Below, piece after piece: positions 1 through 11,520 of a stretch of 64,000 nt of DNA. Positions within the stretch are counted from its first letter, which is position 1. The number at the start of each line of letters is the position of its first letter. Origin of the DNA: Hydractinia symbiolongicarpus (Eukaryota > Cnidaria > Hydrozoa > Anthoathecata > Hydractiniidae); NCBI RefSeq assembly GCF_029227915.1, contig NC_079884.1:10788001-10852000 (forward strand). Reading direction: 5' to 3'. Both the position numbers and the translations under genes were made by a program. The notes beneath the pieces were generated by a model, which saw only the letters and a list, made by a program, of their open reading frames with translations, had not been told where the DNA came from and did not search any database.

Positions 1-1050
1 AGGCATGCCAACGAATATCTAAATTTTCCAAAGTTCAAATATGAGGATCTAAAAATTGCTAGACAGCATCTGGAAAAGGAATACTATATTACTACTTTTG
101 ATTTAAAAAGTGGTCATCACCATGTTTCTGTTCATGACGAAGACAAAAAATATTTAGGATTTGCATGGACATATAAAAATGGCACAACAAGATTTTTTCA
201 ATTTAAAGTTTTACCTTTTGGCTTAGCCATCGCATGCTACGCTTTCACTAAGCTCACTAAACCTCTAGTGAAAAAATGGAGAAAAGGCATACGGAATACT
301 ATGTACTTAGATGACGGAATTTAGTCAGCAAAAAGTTTCTACCTGACAAAACTGCACCCTGATATTGTAAAGAATGATTTAGGAAAAGCTAGACTAACAA
401 TCAACGTAGAAAAATCAAGTCTTATTCCAAAACAAGCGGGTTCATGGCTTGGCTTTAATATAAATACAAGCACGATGGAGTTTTCTGTACCTCCAGAAAA
501 AATCGAACATTTGGTTACCTTACTTCAAAATTTAAATAAAAGAAATTTCGCTTCAGCTAGAGAGGTTTCCAAGGTTTCTGGCAGAATAATCTCCATGCAG
601 ATAGCCATCGGTCCACTAACTTGATTGTTTACACGTTAAATGTATGCTTTCATTGATTCATCTAATACATGGGACACACCCATGTTTATTAATCAAGAGT
701 TGAAAAACGAATTTGATTTTTGACTTCGCAACCTAAACAATTTAAACGGTTATCAAATCAAAACATGTAATGTTTCATCGAAAATTGTCTACTCAGACGC
801 TAGCCATACAGGGTATGGAGGCTATGTGGTACAAAATTTGGGGGATTTATTAGCAACTGGAAAATTCTCACCCCAAGTATCTGGGACTAGTTTAACATCT
901 CACAAACTTTTAGCTGGAAAATTCATTTTACAATCTTTCGGCTTACAACTACAAAACGAAAATGTGCAATGGTTTTCCGACAATATGAATGTGGCTAGAA
1001 TAATAAAAGTTGGCCGCGCTAAAACACATTTACAAAAGATCGCTATATAA
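1..1050 (+). pseudogene. DIRS-like retroelement reverse transcriptase/RNase H fragment
   Basis: Frame 1 reads as a reverse transcriptase followed by RNase H for the whole stretch, entering from beyond the window edge. Visible motifs are TFDLKSGHHHV (palm start), KVLPFGLA, the catalytic-type YLDDG near base 306, WLGFNI, and an RNase H-like IVYSDASHTGYGG near base 785. This combination is typical of tyrosine-recombinase (DIRS-like) retroelements. In-frame stops at 322, 622, 637 and 721, and loss of the N-terminus, make it a dead copy. No recombinase domain or terminal repeats are visible. A Ty3-like origin is less likely because the RNase H motif is of the DIRS kind. Family assignment is from remembered motifs, not a search. 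Confidence 0.75.
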
Positions 1051-1172
1051 ATTTAAGATTTGTGTATGCAATTTGATATCAAATAAACGCTGGGGGATCA
1101 ACTTTGAAACTTTTAAATTTGTTCAATCGAAATTTGGAGCATTTACGTAAAGTTTTAAAGTTAAAAAATTCA

Positions 1173-1320
1173 AGCCACCTTGGCTAAAGAACGAGCTGTC
1201 TTGGCTACATAATGAGCCGCCTTGGCTAGAGAAGGAGCCGCCTTGGCTAGAGAAGGAGCCAATTTGGCTAGAAAAGGAGCCGCCTTGGCTAGAGAAGGAG
1301 CCGCATCTTGGCTACAAAAC
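1173..1320. repeat. 21-bp minisatellite, about 7 imperfect units
   Basis: The unit is close to CTTGGCTAGAGAAGGAGCCG, repeated with substitutions (clearest at 1208-1312). It follows the retroelement fragment directly. No function is visible. Confidence 0.8.
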
Positions 1321-1649
1321 ACGAAAGTTACGTAAAATTATTTGGTTTTATTTAGAACACATCTTGAACGTTGGGATGTGGAAAAAAGTTAGACTCTATT
1401 CAGAACAATACCCTTAGACAATAAGCATGTTTACTGCCACAACTTTTCGACGCAGCTTTTGCCGACGAAACATTAAAATTTCCCGATTTCGAAAATTTCG
1501 GGAAACAAAGTTTCTTTTCGGGTTCTGCGCTAATTACGCGCATGCACTGTTTAAAACGCGTTTTATATATATGAACTCGACGAAACACAACGCCACCTAA
1601 TCAATTCAAAAGCAAGAGACATCTCCTAAAACAGATCTTCGAGATAAAG
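1321..1649. other. Intergenic, no feature seen
   Basis: AT-rich sequence without a credible coding frame, strong inverted repeat or recognised repeat family. Confidence 0.5.
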
Positions 1650-3949
1650 GATGACGCAACAAACAACGATAGTTCAATATTTATTATTCTTTCTAAACAT
1701 TGTTAAATAGAAAATTATGTTAGTTATTGCTTACGTCGTCATTGAGTAGCAATCTCAAAGGCTTTTCAAACCAAAAAAGTCACCTCTAGCTCGGCCATTA
1801 CAGAGTACGGTTGTTTTTATCCTGGAGTAGGAGGCGATTACAATAAAAGTAATCGTCTTCGTGCAATGATCCCACGCTGACGTTCTCCTTGTAAACTTTA
1901 CTTGTATTACTCGTACTTGTACATTATTCACGATTGAGTCAATGATTTTAGCCAGCGCGAAATACCATTTTAGAGTTTCCTTGATGGCAAATAAGATCTA
2001 TGAAATTGAACCTTGTTTAAGCTAAAAAAGTATTATAAACAAGTGTAATGATTTCGAATTCTGAATACCTTCTTTCATGAGATGAATATGGCATAAGGGT
2101 TGAATGTGTCGTTTTACATATATGAAATAATGCAATGTCAATGTTGATCGCACTGCTGATTTAATTGAGTAATTATGCACTGAGAAGTGATATGGATTCG
2201 TGTATGTGTACTTCTTAGGAGGTGCGATTATTGTTTAAGAGAAGAATGCTTTTATTTTACAAATTTCAACTATGAGAGAAGCATTTATTTTAGAGGGGCG
2301 TAAAAAAGACAACAACTTAAAATAAATCACGTTCTCTAGCCGATGTGTTGCTTTCATTCACACTTTTAAAAATAGAAATTTGAATTTAACATTCAGCACT
2401 CTCTTTTAAAAAGGTCTACGAAATGGCTGTTAAAATTTGATTTTAGTGACTTAAACGAAAGTCCAGCGCATTGCGGTGGAAAAGTTTTTAAACACTGAGG
2501 ACAAAAAAAGCCAACTTAAATTATCTTAAATATCATATTGGGCATTCAAATATAACTGAAAATGACAAAAAAGTTCCCTACATGTATTAGATTTATGTAT
2601 GATTTATTCGATATAAGTTCTTGCCTTGCTTTAAACTCAAACTTTCTAAAAAAATAAACTTTAAGCATTTTGAACTAGCTAGCTAGCTATATCCTTTCAA
2701 ATTTTCCATGTCAGTTTATTGTACATGAAGCCAGTCCATGGATCAACAATGACTTAAAACCTTTTTAGAGGTATCAATAACCTTCCTAAAGCTGGTAACA
2801 TAGCACTTCTTAAAGGGGCTACGGAACAGTTGTTGGTTTTCAACTTTAGTGACTTACACGAAAGTCGAGTTGTGAGCGGTGAAAAAAAAAAAAAACTGGC
2901 TTTTTTTCCAGCATGTATGTAATTTACAGACTCAAACATATAGATATATCTAGAATTTTTATCTTCTCCAGCCTTTGTCATATTTTCATCCAGAATGAGT
3001 CTTGCTGAAATATTTCTTCGAAGAAAAGTATTAAACCAGCGAGCAAAGTGTGCTGGTCTGTTCATTGCTCAAAACGCGTTTGCCGGATTTTTTAATATGT
3101 GCGCGGGATATACGGAATGTGAGCATTTTAAACGGTTCGTAGCACCTTTTACAAATGCAGCTCATTGTGTTGTCTCTGTTCCCTCGTAAAAGCCAAACCC
3201 TCTATTTACTGATATTTAATAACTTTCAGACCGTAACTTATTTTACTGACAAAAAGAATACTGAAAGAAAATCTTTTGTTTTTGAAAAATAAGAATAAAA
3301 AGCAGCAAATTCATCATAAAAATTAATTATTCGTAAACAGGTTGTCTAGTTTTGTTATCTAGTCTGTGTGGTTCTAAAGTGTGTATTAGTGTGTATAAGT
3401 GTGTATGCACCTTCACCTTTTGAGTGGCTTGTTTATTACACGCCATTCTTCGAAATATGCGAGGATTGAGCTTATTGAATCGTTTCGTAGCCCCTTCAAT
3501 GTATCCTACATAAAAATGTTTTATGAAAAACGCACGATAAAAATCAAACGGTATTAATCAAACGATATAAGTCAAACGGTATAAATAAAGGAAAGAAAAT
3601 GTCGAATAATTTTCTTTGTAGAAATAACCGAATTTTTTTTTCTCCCAGCGAAAAAATTTACACTTAATAACTTCGGGAAAATTATTCTCCCTAAATTTTT
3701 TTTTTCTAAAATTAGTCGCAAAAATTGTGTCCTTTAAGGTGTATAAAGTGCTATAGGTGCGAGAATTAAAACAGGTCCCTTTCTACAGCGAGTTGCTTTT
3801 GTTGTTAGCGCTATCTTCCTTAACACTTCTGCTATCAATACCGTTTCCACTTAAAAAGATACTACGAGTAAAAAACAAAAAATAAAAAAGGTCCTGCAAT
3901 TAACATTTTCTCAAAACATTAAAAAAACTATTGGAACATTAAAAATATT
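1650..3949. repeat. Diverged partial copy of the MFSD6 unit flank
   Basis: The stretch around 1650-1960 matches 8600-8900 inside unit 1 with many substitutions and indels, and 3730-3900 matches the 3' flank of the other transporter copies (11280-11450). Much of 1970-3330 is also present inverted at about 54530-55000. It is therefore an old remnant of the same duplicated unit. A degenerate direct repeat (about 2405-2470 and 2805-2880) and a short 18-bp minisatellite (about 3540-3590, related to AATCAAACGGTAT) are included. No gene was seen. Confidence 0.65.
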
Positions 3950-5365
3950 TTATAAATCACTATTTCTATTCAGCATTTCCTTCACTGTTAGATCATCACT
4001 TCTTGATTGACGTAGAAGAAGACGTTTCAATATGTAGTAATATAATATCGCGACCAAACACCATACAAAACCCACAATACCAGCACCACGGAATAACATG
4101 CGTCCACCAAAGGCGTCATAAAGATATCCACCAGCAATACTGCTTATTAGGGATGCCAGAGCAAAATGAAGACTGTTTAGAATGGCAAACATTGTTGTTA
4201 ACACTTCCTTAGGACTTATTCTCTTTGTTTGTTCAATAGATGCTGCCCAAAATAAAGCAAAATCTAACGCATGCGACAGTTGACACGGTAAAATAAACCA
4301 TGGATTGCGCACAACAGAGAAGAAGACAAAACGAATACTAATGGAAAACAAACCAATAATAACACAAGGGACGGCCCCTTGAAGCTTTTTTATGATTGGA
4401 GATGCAAATGGGAATACTAAAACTTCACTGAAACAAGCGATTGCAATTGATATGCCCATTATTGACTTAGCAGCGTCCATCTCCTTTTCCATGAAGACAA
4501 ACACGAAACTATCCATTAGGCCACTCATCGATCCCTTTACCAGAACAGTTAAAAGAAACACAAAATTGTCCAACTTGCAGCATATTCTAAATACTGTTTT
4601 TATTAAAATTTTCGTTCCTTTTTGTTCTTTGCTCTCATTTTTAAATGTTGCTTTCCGTACAAGACTAACAACAAATGGGATGGATACAATTAAAAATGGT
4701 AAAAACACAAAAAATACTGCACTGTATGGGGATAATTTTGAATGTTTAAAATTATCAGCGGCAAGGCCAGTCACCATACCAGCTACTGCATAACCAATGG
4801 AACCAAATACTCTTTGTTGCCCAAACGAGATTTTGCTTTTATGTAAACTAACAATTCTTGTCACAACGGAATCGAGAAAGGAAAGAAAAGGTTGTTCACA
4901 TACCGAACTTGCTGTAAACACAACTAACATTGCAAAAAACAAAGTTCTAGAACTATCACTTTGTAAACAAACTGTTGAAGATGGTGATTTTTCGGAATTC
5001 CTCGAATCATTAGAACTGACATTACCGACGATGTAATGATCACATTTAAATCTTGCAGCTATCCAGGGAGCCGGAAACAGCGTTGAAGCAATACCAACTA
5101 ACATTACGAATGTAAACAACAACCTCTTTCCAGTACGATCGATTAATACACCCCAGAGTGGTAAAGAAAGAAACGACGCTAACTGACAGATACCAAAGAT
5201 CAGTCCAGCTTTACTTGCTGATAAACCAGTTGATATCAAAAAGACGACAATATACGGTTTGTACGAACCAAAGAAGCAGTATGTAAAAAAATAAGCAATC
5301 TTTGCAGGAATAAGTTGAAATATCAAACATTTGTTGGTTGCTGAATCTGTCGTTGATGAGCTTTT
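3950..5365 (-). CDS. MFSD6-like MFS transporter, copy 1 (main exon)
   Basis: Twelve-helix major facilitator protein of the MFSD6 / MFS_1_like type, expected in a membrane; substrate unknown. Counting from the first residue of the open 458-codon stretch, GVLIDRTGKR (59-68) is the loop 2-3 MFS signature and GGYLYDAFGGRMLFR is its counterpart in the second half. A hydrophilic loop near residues 91-130 carries NVS and NDS glycosylation sites and probably faces outward. No in-frame ATG precedes residue 75; the frame stays open upstream (KSSSTTDS...) to a splice acceptor AG at 5366-5367, so this is an internal-to-terminal exon and the start exon was not located. Its end (NSDL) and 3' flank resemble copy 4 rather than copies 2 and 3, suggesting a crossover product. 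Confidence 0.8.
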   Translation of the reverse strand, partial: KSSSTTDSATNKCLIFQLIPAKIAYFFTYCFFGSYKPYIVVFLISTGLSASKAGLIFGICQLASFLSLPLWGVLIDRTGKRLLFTFVMLVGIASTLFPAPWIAARFKCDHYIVGNVSSNDSRNSEKSPSSTVCLQSDSSRTLFFAMLVVFTASSVCEQPFLSFLDSVVTRIVSLHKSKISFGQQRVFGSIGYAVAGMVTGLAADNFKHSKLSPYSAVFFVFLPFLIVSIPFVVSLVRKATFKNESKEQKGTKILIKTVFRICCKLDNFVFLLTVLVKGSMSGLMDSFVFVFMEKEMDAAKSIMGISIAIACFSEVLVFPFASPIIKKLQGAVPCVIIGLFSISIRFVFFSVVRNPWFILPCQLSHALDFALFWAASIEQTKRISPKEVLTTMFAILNSLHFALASLISSIAGGYLYDAFGGRMLFRGAGIVGFVWCLVAILYYYILKRLLLRQSRSDDLTVKEMLNRNSDL

Positions 5366-5971
5366 CTAAAAATAAATATTCTTATTGTTACTTACGCAGG
5401 AGATTAGTATAGGAAAAATTAAAAATATTAGGATAAAAGGGGAGAAGCAAGACACATTTCTATATGTTCCAGTGGTTTTTTATTCATGACCTCTAAAGCA
5501 GTGCCTATTCGCTGTTTCCACAGAAAGTCTTCCTACAAGAAATCCAGTTGCTTTTAGATTCTCATATAATCTGCAAAAGAGATTCTGTTTGTTTATATGG
5601 TTTAGCGGACTGCCTGTTTAAGCTAAAATGTTACTGTTAATAAAAAATCGGCGTTTATGTAAAATCTCATATATAGTTTTCAGTTTTGACTCGATTGGAA
5701 CTCAGACATTAAAAATTTAGTTTCAAATGTAGGTGATCATTTTATGGGAATAGTTTTATGGGATATAAACACCAAATTCAGAACAAAGTTTTTAAAAATA
5801 TTTGTTGTCGTTTAACTACCCTTTTAAAAAAAATCGCTTCTCATTTAAGAAATCAGTTAGGTGAACCATCATTTTTTTAAAAGATTATTTTTCAGCAAAC
5901 ACAACTTACAAACTGCTCATAGCTTAAAAATTAAGTATTTTTAAATTTTAGATGGCATTTTATTTAAAAAG

Positions 5972-6087
5972 GTAAAAATAAAAAATAAAACTTTGTTCAT
6001 CACTAAACGTTTCGGTGTGTTGTTACACCATGATAGAAACACACCGAAACGTTTAGTGATGAACAAAGTTTTATTTTCTATTTTTAC
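5972..6087. repeat. Long fold-back hairpin, 49-bp arms
   Basis: Arms 5972-6020 and 6039-6087 are complementary with one mismatch around an 18-base loop; the core is CACTAAACGTTTCGGTGTGT. It could be a minimal fold-back transposon or a small-RNA precursor. The sequence outside one arm continues into homology with 51871-52560 beside the inverted transporter copy, and that homology stops inside this arm. Confidence 0.9.
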
Positions 6088-6699
6088 GTTTATAATTAAA
6101 TTGATGTGGGCCAGTTCGCAACCATTTATTAATATATTGATATGGCATTTCTCATGAACTGCCATTGTATGCTTAACTGTGCAGGAGGTAATGGAGATGT
6201 CCTGAGGTAGTCAATTTAACCGGAAAAACCAACAAATACTATTTTAGGAAATTTTTAAGCAGCTTCCCTCCATCTACAATCAATAAGTCCATGTGTTTTG
6301 TGCATTTTAATTTAAAAAAATCCTTGAGGAAAAATTGTTGCACAACAGCCCCGTGAATAAATATACCAGCTGCTATAGTTAAAAAAGCGAATCTGGAAAA
6401 CAATAACAGATTATTCAACAATACATAAGATAAACCTAAGAAGAAACACAATTCGTGTAGAAACTCGTCTAAAATTACACCGCTATCTGCTGCTTTTGCT
6501 AATTGTTCATTGTGTGACAGAATAAATATTATTGTAAATCTTTTAGATACATCTTAAATATTATCACGAAAGAAAAAAAATGCAGCGACCATTTTCTTGC
6601 AGACTACTACTGTTTAACGGTCAGCTTGTTAGAAAGTTAGAAGATAACAATGACTACAAATGATGTCACCACATTTAACAAATTGCAGATAGACATTAA

Positions 6700-6882
6700 C
6701 CCTATTCGGATTCGTTCCCCCTCCCCCACTTGACGGTTTTTTATTAATAATTATTTAATGCTATGTCGCATGGCTACAATACTTACCGAGTTTTAGTGTT
6801 TATCTATTAGACACCTGCATGAAAAATGTTTAGGTCCCATATCTTTCAAAGGCTTTGATGTTGACTACTACACGAAACTATA
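6700..6882 (-). mobile_element. Truncated TTAA MITE end
   Basis: The sequence starts CCCTATTCGG directly after TTAA (6696-6699) and then matches the reverse complement of 30290-30475, the end of the complete MITE at 29728-30475, for about 180 bp. The G/C-rich subterminal tract is reduced and the rest of the element is absent. Confidence 0.75.
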
Positions 6883-7020
6883 TAACTCCTATAAAACCCC
6901 AAAACTGAATACTTTAGTTGGATAAAGAATTGCAATTTCCATAAATTGCGCGAAGATTTCTGTACTGGCAAAAATAAATTCGCGAAAATTTACCCTAAAA
7001 CTTTTCGCGACTAAAGTAGT

Positions 7021-7312
7021 TATGTTTTTAAAATAAATAATCTGATACTGAAATCTTTTTTCTTGATGTGATCGAAAATCATTTGTGAACATATACGTAA
7101 CTATTTTGTGCGGGCCGTTTTAAAGCTGAACGACTTCTTATTAATTTTTAAGTATCAGATGACATTTGTATACTTAGAGAAAACTATGTTTTTAAAATAA
7201 ATAATCAATTCCTGAAATCTATTTTCTATATAATATTCTATATAATATACCGTTTAGTTGTGATCGAAAATCATTTGTGAACGTATACGCAACTTGTTTG
7301 TGCGGGCCCTAA
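7021..7312. repeat. Local direct repeat, about 165-bp offset
   Basis: Two copies begin TATGTTTTTAAAATAAATAATC at 7021 and 7185 and end near GTGCGGGCC at about 7117 and 7304. The second copy has an extra AT-rich insertion. No coding potential was seen. Confidence 0.7.
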
Positions 7313-9360
7313 AAAATGGCTTCGTAACGACATAAAATATGCTTTAAAGGATTTCGTTCCACATTCCTTAGCGAAGATAATAAATAACAAATACAAATAA
7401 AAAACTATTATAATCCTACTTCTTCTTCACGAAAATTGTATTCCTCAGTTTCTTCCATGACTGCCAGTTTTTACTTTTTGATGTTGTTAGTCGTTGCTGC
7501 TACAGTGTACACAAAGAAATTAATTGGCAAAAATTTCTTTACAGCTTAGGAAAAGAAAATATTGTACAATTTGACAAAGAACTTTGCTTAAATAAACTTA
7601 GCTAACAAATGGAATGGCAACACAGATCGCTTAAACCACACAACGTAACTGTTAAAAACAACAACATTAATAACACAACCACGAACTAAAAACAAAGCTA
7701 TGCTTTGTTATTCTTTTAAGGGGCTCTTAGTGACATGCCGTATAAGTGTTCGCTTCTCGCTTAAAATAATGGAGGCAAGTGGATAATGGTGATCAGCCAA
7801 ATCTTTTTTTTGTTTATATATCAAAGAGCTCGCTACTCATGCTTATTCAATCGTGTGTTCCGTTTAGGTTTGTAAGAAACTTTAAAACACGTCGTGCCAC
7901 GTTGTAAGTCTTTTCTTAACAAGTATTCAAGTCACAGATAACGCGATATTGGCACGGCATTCCTCCGGCGATAAGTTTTCCACGCGCTTACTAAACGAAT
8001 CACAAAGTCTGATTTTGTAAACAAAACGGAAGCTAAGATGACGAAACCCATTTTAGATTTTGTTTCTACATGTTTATATGTTATTTTTTTGCAATATTTT
8101 GCTAGCTTGCTATGAATCTTGAATAAGCTATTTTCAAGAAGATTTTGGCTACCTTGGGAGCTAGCACATTTTTAATGATTTTCTCATTTTTATGTTATGC
8201 CTTTTATTTTACAAAACACAATTTTATTCATTCTAGTCTTGTGTATATAGCTTCAGCAATGTTTGTTTTTTTGACATAGCTATGTGTTTAATGGCAGCCT
8301 AGTGCTATTGAAATATTACCAATAATTTTTAGAAGACACGAACCTCTTTTAAAATACTGTTTGATAATGGCAAGTTGAACCACGATTCTGCAAGGTAACC
8401 AAGCACGCAAATTAGGTGCGTGGGTTTTTACTAGATCAATACTGTTCTTTCTCTCTCGCAGCAAGCTGTTATCGTTAACTTAAAAAATAAGACATACTTG
8501 ACATTTGTTTTTGTTCTTTTATATATTACGACAACCTCTTACTTAAAGAGTATGATACAACTCCCTAACGTATCCTTGAAAGTAAAAGAACACTGCACCA
8601 AATAACGACAGTTATTATAATAAAATTAAAATGTTTTTGAAAACATTGTTATGCAAGGAGCTATTGCATTGTCGCCATTGAGGAGCAATCTCGAAGGTGT
8701 TTCCAACTGCAGAACAACCTCGAATTCGGCAATTACATAGTATGCTGATTTTTATCCCGTAATAGAAGGCGATTACAAAGTAAGTAATTGTTTTTCACGC
8801 GATGATCTAACGCCGGCTCTCTTGTTATAATCTTGACTTGTATTAATTTTGTATTTCTATATTGTTCACTACGATTTCAGCCAGCGTAAAATACCAATGT
8901 TTACCAAAAAATTAGTCGTTTTTCGTGTTTGCCAGGAAAATGTGAAAAGAAAGTTATGTTTTTTTTATGGCTCTCTGTGGATGTTTGACTGATAAATATC
9001 TGTAGCTACTAAGCGGTCCACCTAGAGGAGCATATGACATGGTGTACCTGTATGAACTACTTAATTGAGCATCGCTAACCAACAATATTGCGACCTTCAA
9101 AAGGGCTTATACCATAAAATCAAACATGTATGCTGGGTGACTTTTTTAGTTGTATCTCAAGATTAAACCAAAATTCCAGCCATTTTGTTGCTTTTGAAAA
9201 TGACATGGCAAAGAGCGTTCTATTAAACATGAGGAAATATCCGTGAAGTGCTTTTCTGATTACATGTATTTACTGCTTGGCTGAGAAAAGAATCTCTTAC
9301 CATTAATAAACAAGCTCATTTTGCGAACTAAATATTTCTGGGTGGCTGTTTTAGCTAATT

Positions 9361-9690
9361 TCTATTTAATTTTGTGAAGCCACAACCTAATGGTTATAAC
9401 TCTCGCACTTTGTGCAGGAGATCGGGATTTGATTGCACTTAGCGTCTATTTAATATAGACGACTGAATGTTACCATAGCCAGGGTTAACCCAAGCGAAGT
9501 GAGGGAAATTGGGGAGATGGCACACTGTGTGGGTCTTTGGATGTTGACGAGTTGTCTGGTAGAGCGCGGACCTTAATTGGGTCTGCGTAGCTCAAAATGC
9601 GCATTAAATAAACTAGGACTTCCCATATAAGCCATGGCTCCTCCTGGAAAACATGATCTATCCCTCGACATTTGTGAGGCTAGCGATGTA
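9361..9690 (+). mobile_element. Degraded tRNA-derived SINE
   Basis: It aligns along its length with the reverse complement of the full SINE at 20782-21131. The tRNA-like head is decayed (GGTTATAACTCTCGCACTTT region) and the body ends in CTCGACATTTGTGAGGCTAG. The RNA polymerase III B box is mutated. The copy predates the 7,571-bp duplication because unit 2 carries it too. Confidence 0.8.
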
Positions 9691-11520
9691 CAATATAGGC
9701 TATCTATATCAATATATCATAGTCGAAACAAGTACAAAAAGGCTATTAATAGTGGTAGTGTGACAAAAATTATAAATATATATTTATTGATATAAGGTTT
9801 GTATTTTTGGCAACTTTAAAGTTGGTTAGATAGCTAGCTGCAAACATATTTTACTTATTCCTCAAAAAAGTTTACTTTTTATCGTAAAATCTAATATGTA
9901 TACTTAGTCACCTAAACTTAGTGGCTAATATATCTTAATAATAAGTTATATAACTATTTTCTTACAAAGTTAGCTAGCTTTCATTCTAGCTAGCTACAAT
10001 CCCTCACAAAAATTCTGAGGCTGACTCCCCTTCCCCCTAAATTTAAAGTTCTGTCTCTGAAGTGCAGGTTTGGCTTCCCTACACACGTTTTGCTTCTTTC
10101 GCATTTAACATTGAGGTAGGGGAGGAGAAAGCTATCATAAAAAACAAGACACATCTTATTAATTGCAGTCTGAATAATTTTTGTGACGGATTGTAGTTAG
10201 CTAAGTTATGCACACAGAAATGATGTGATGTCCATGTATTGTTGTTATTGTCACACTCCTGCTAAAATGTTTTTATTTTCCCGTTTAGGACACATTTATA
10301 GTATACATATTTTTGGCTCAACTCACTTGTTAATCAGGTTTTTTTATTAGTAACGGTTCTGGCATAAAGCAAACCAAGATAGCTAGCTAGAACTTTCTTT
10401 TAGAAGGTGAAGACGCAATAAATATATTGCTCTTTTTACGAACTTTTTTTTATCACGGGTCCTTCTTTTCTGAAGAATTTGATTTAATGTTCTTAGAAGT
10501 AAACGCAGTTTTTTAAGGTTATATTAATTGTAGGGCCACCTATGTTTAAAACTGTGTTAGACGAAGGTTTTAACGTGGAAGGCATAACATGCAATATATC
10601 TTGTGAAAGCCTCAGTCAATCTGTATTCACGACAGGTTAACTTATTGTGTTTAATCGATCAAGTATCAAAGATCTACTACTATAAGATAGTACTACCCAG
10701 TAAATGATACAACATGTGGCCTAAAAAAAATCATATCTAAATGATTTCTTAGCTTTATGTAGAATTAGTTTTCCAAAAATTGTCTATTTTTTTGTATATA
10801 AATACAATACATAATTTTCTTTAAAAAAATCATTCACCCTAGAAGTATATGTATTACAAAAGTATACGTATTACAAATTTTTTGTCTAAAAACACCCTGT
10901 AACATTTACTTTTAAAAGCTTTATTGGACTTTGTTTTATAGTTCAAATAAATGAGAGTACCCTTTAGTTATACCCGACATAGGACACCAACTTAGCCGAT
11001 CATACTAATAGCCACCTTAAATATAGTCTTTCCTACCGGCCATAATTTAAAAAAAAAACAAAATTCGAGGGTGCTTATAAGTAAACATACTTTCACCCTG
11101 AGTGTTTATATTGCTCTAACTACACTACATTTTGGTGAATGTTTGACGAAATTAGAGAAATTTGTTTCTTCTTAAGAAATATTTGGACTTGCTAAATTCG
11201 CGAAAATTAGTTGTCTATAAATTTTCTTTTTCAAACTTTGTCGCAAAGATTGTGTGCCTTCAAATGTACGAGGTGCTTTCAGATGTACGAGGTGCTATAG
11301 GTGCGAGGATATATACCGCTATCATGTGTCTTATCTGCAGTTAATTAATTTTTTTGTTAGCTTTATCTTCCTCAACACTTCTTCTATCAATACCGTTTTC
11401 ACTCACAAAAAAAAAATGCTAAGGGTAAAAAACAACAAGAAATACACGAAAGGTCAAGTAACTTTTAAAACATTTTATTAAAACATTAAAAATATTAATG
11501 AAACTTCCATTCAAAATAAT
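9691..11520. other. Intergenic 3' side of transporter copy 2
   Basis: AT-rich, no convincing exon. The last about 250 bases correspond to the diverged 3' flank of copy 1 at about 3730-3949 and include an A-rich tract. Confidence 0.5.

Larger units (their letters stand above)
5366..9360. other. Non-coding 5' side of transporter copy 1
   Basis: Apart from the hairpin, MITE end and direct repeat listed separately, no credible gene was found. Short open frames here are mostly AT-rich noise. It must hold the missing 5' exon and promoter of copy 1 if that gene is expressed; no conserved start exon could be fixed by comparison of the copies. Confidence 0.5.
3950..11520. repeat. Tandem duplication, unit 1 (7,571 bp)
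   Basis: Every landmark in this unit recurs 7,571 bases later with only scattered single-base differences, for example CCCTATTCGG at 6700 versus CCCTATACGG at 14271. The unit holds the transporter exon, a fold-back hairpin, a truncated TTAA MITE, a local direct repeat and an old SINE. Homology starts abruptly at the transporter stop codon; sequence left of 3950 is only distantly related to the corresponding 11.4-kb region. Confidence 0.95.

Noticed and set aside
4003-5036. Plus-strand frames of 69, 133 and 79 codons (and their repeats at 11574-12607 and 19145-20178)
   Set aside because: They are antisense shadows of the MFSD6-like exons; the minus frame has helices and family motifs, these do not.
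3950-5326. Start of the transporter at the first codon of the 458-codon frame
   Set aside because: That codon is TTG and the frame continues upstream to a splice acceptor, so it is an internal residue.
5941-6165. 74-codon minus frame across the hairpin
   Set aside because: It is translated fold-back sequence; the inverted copy of the region lacks it.
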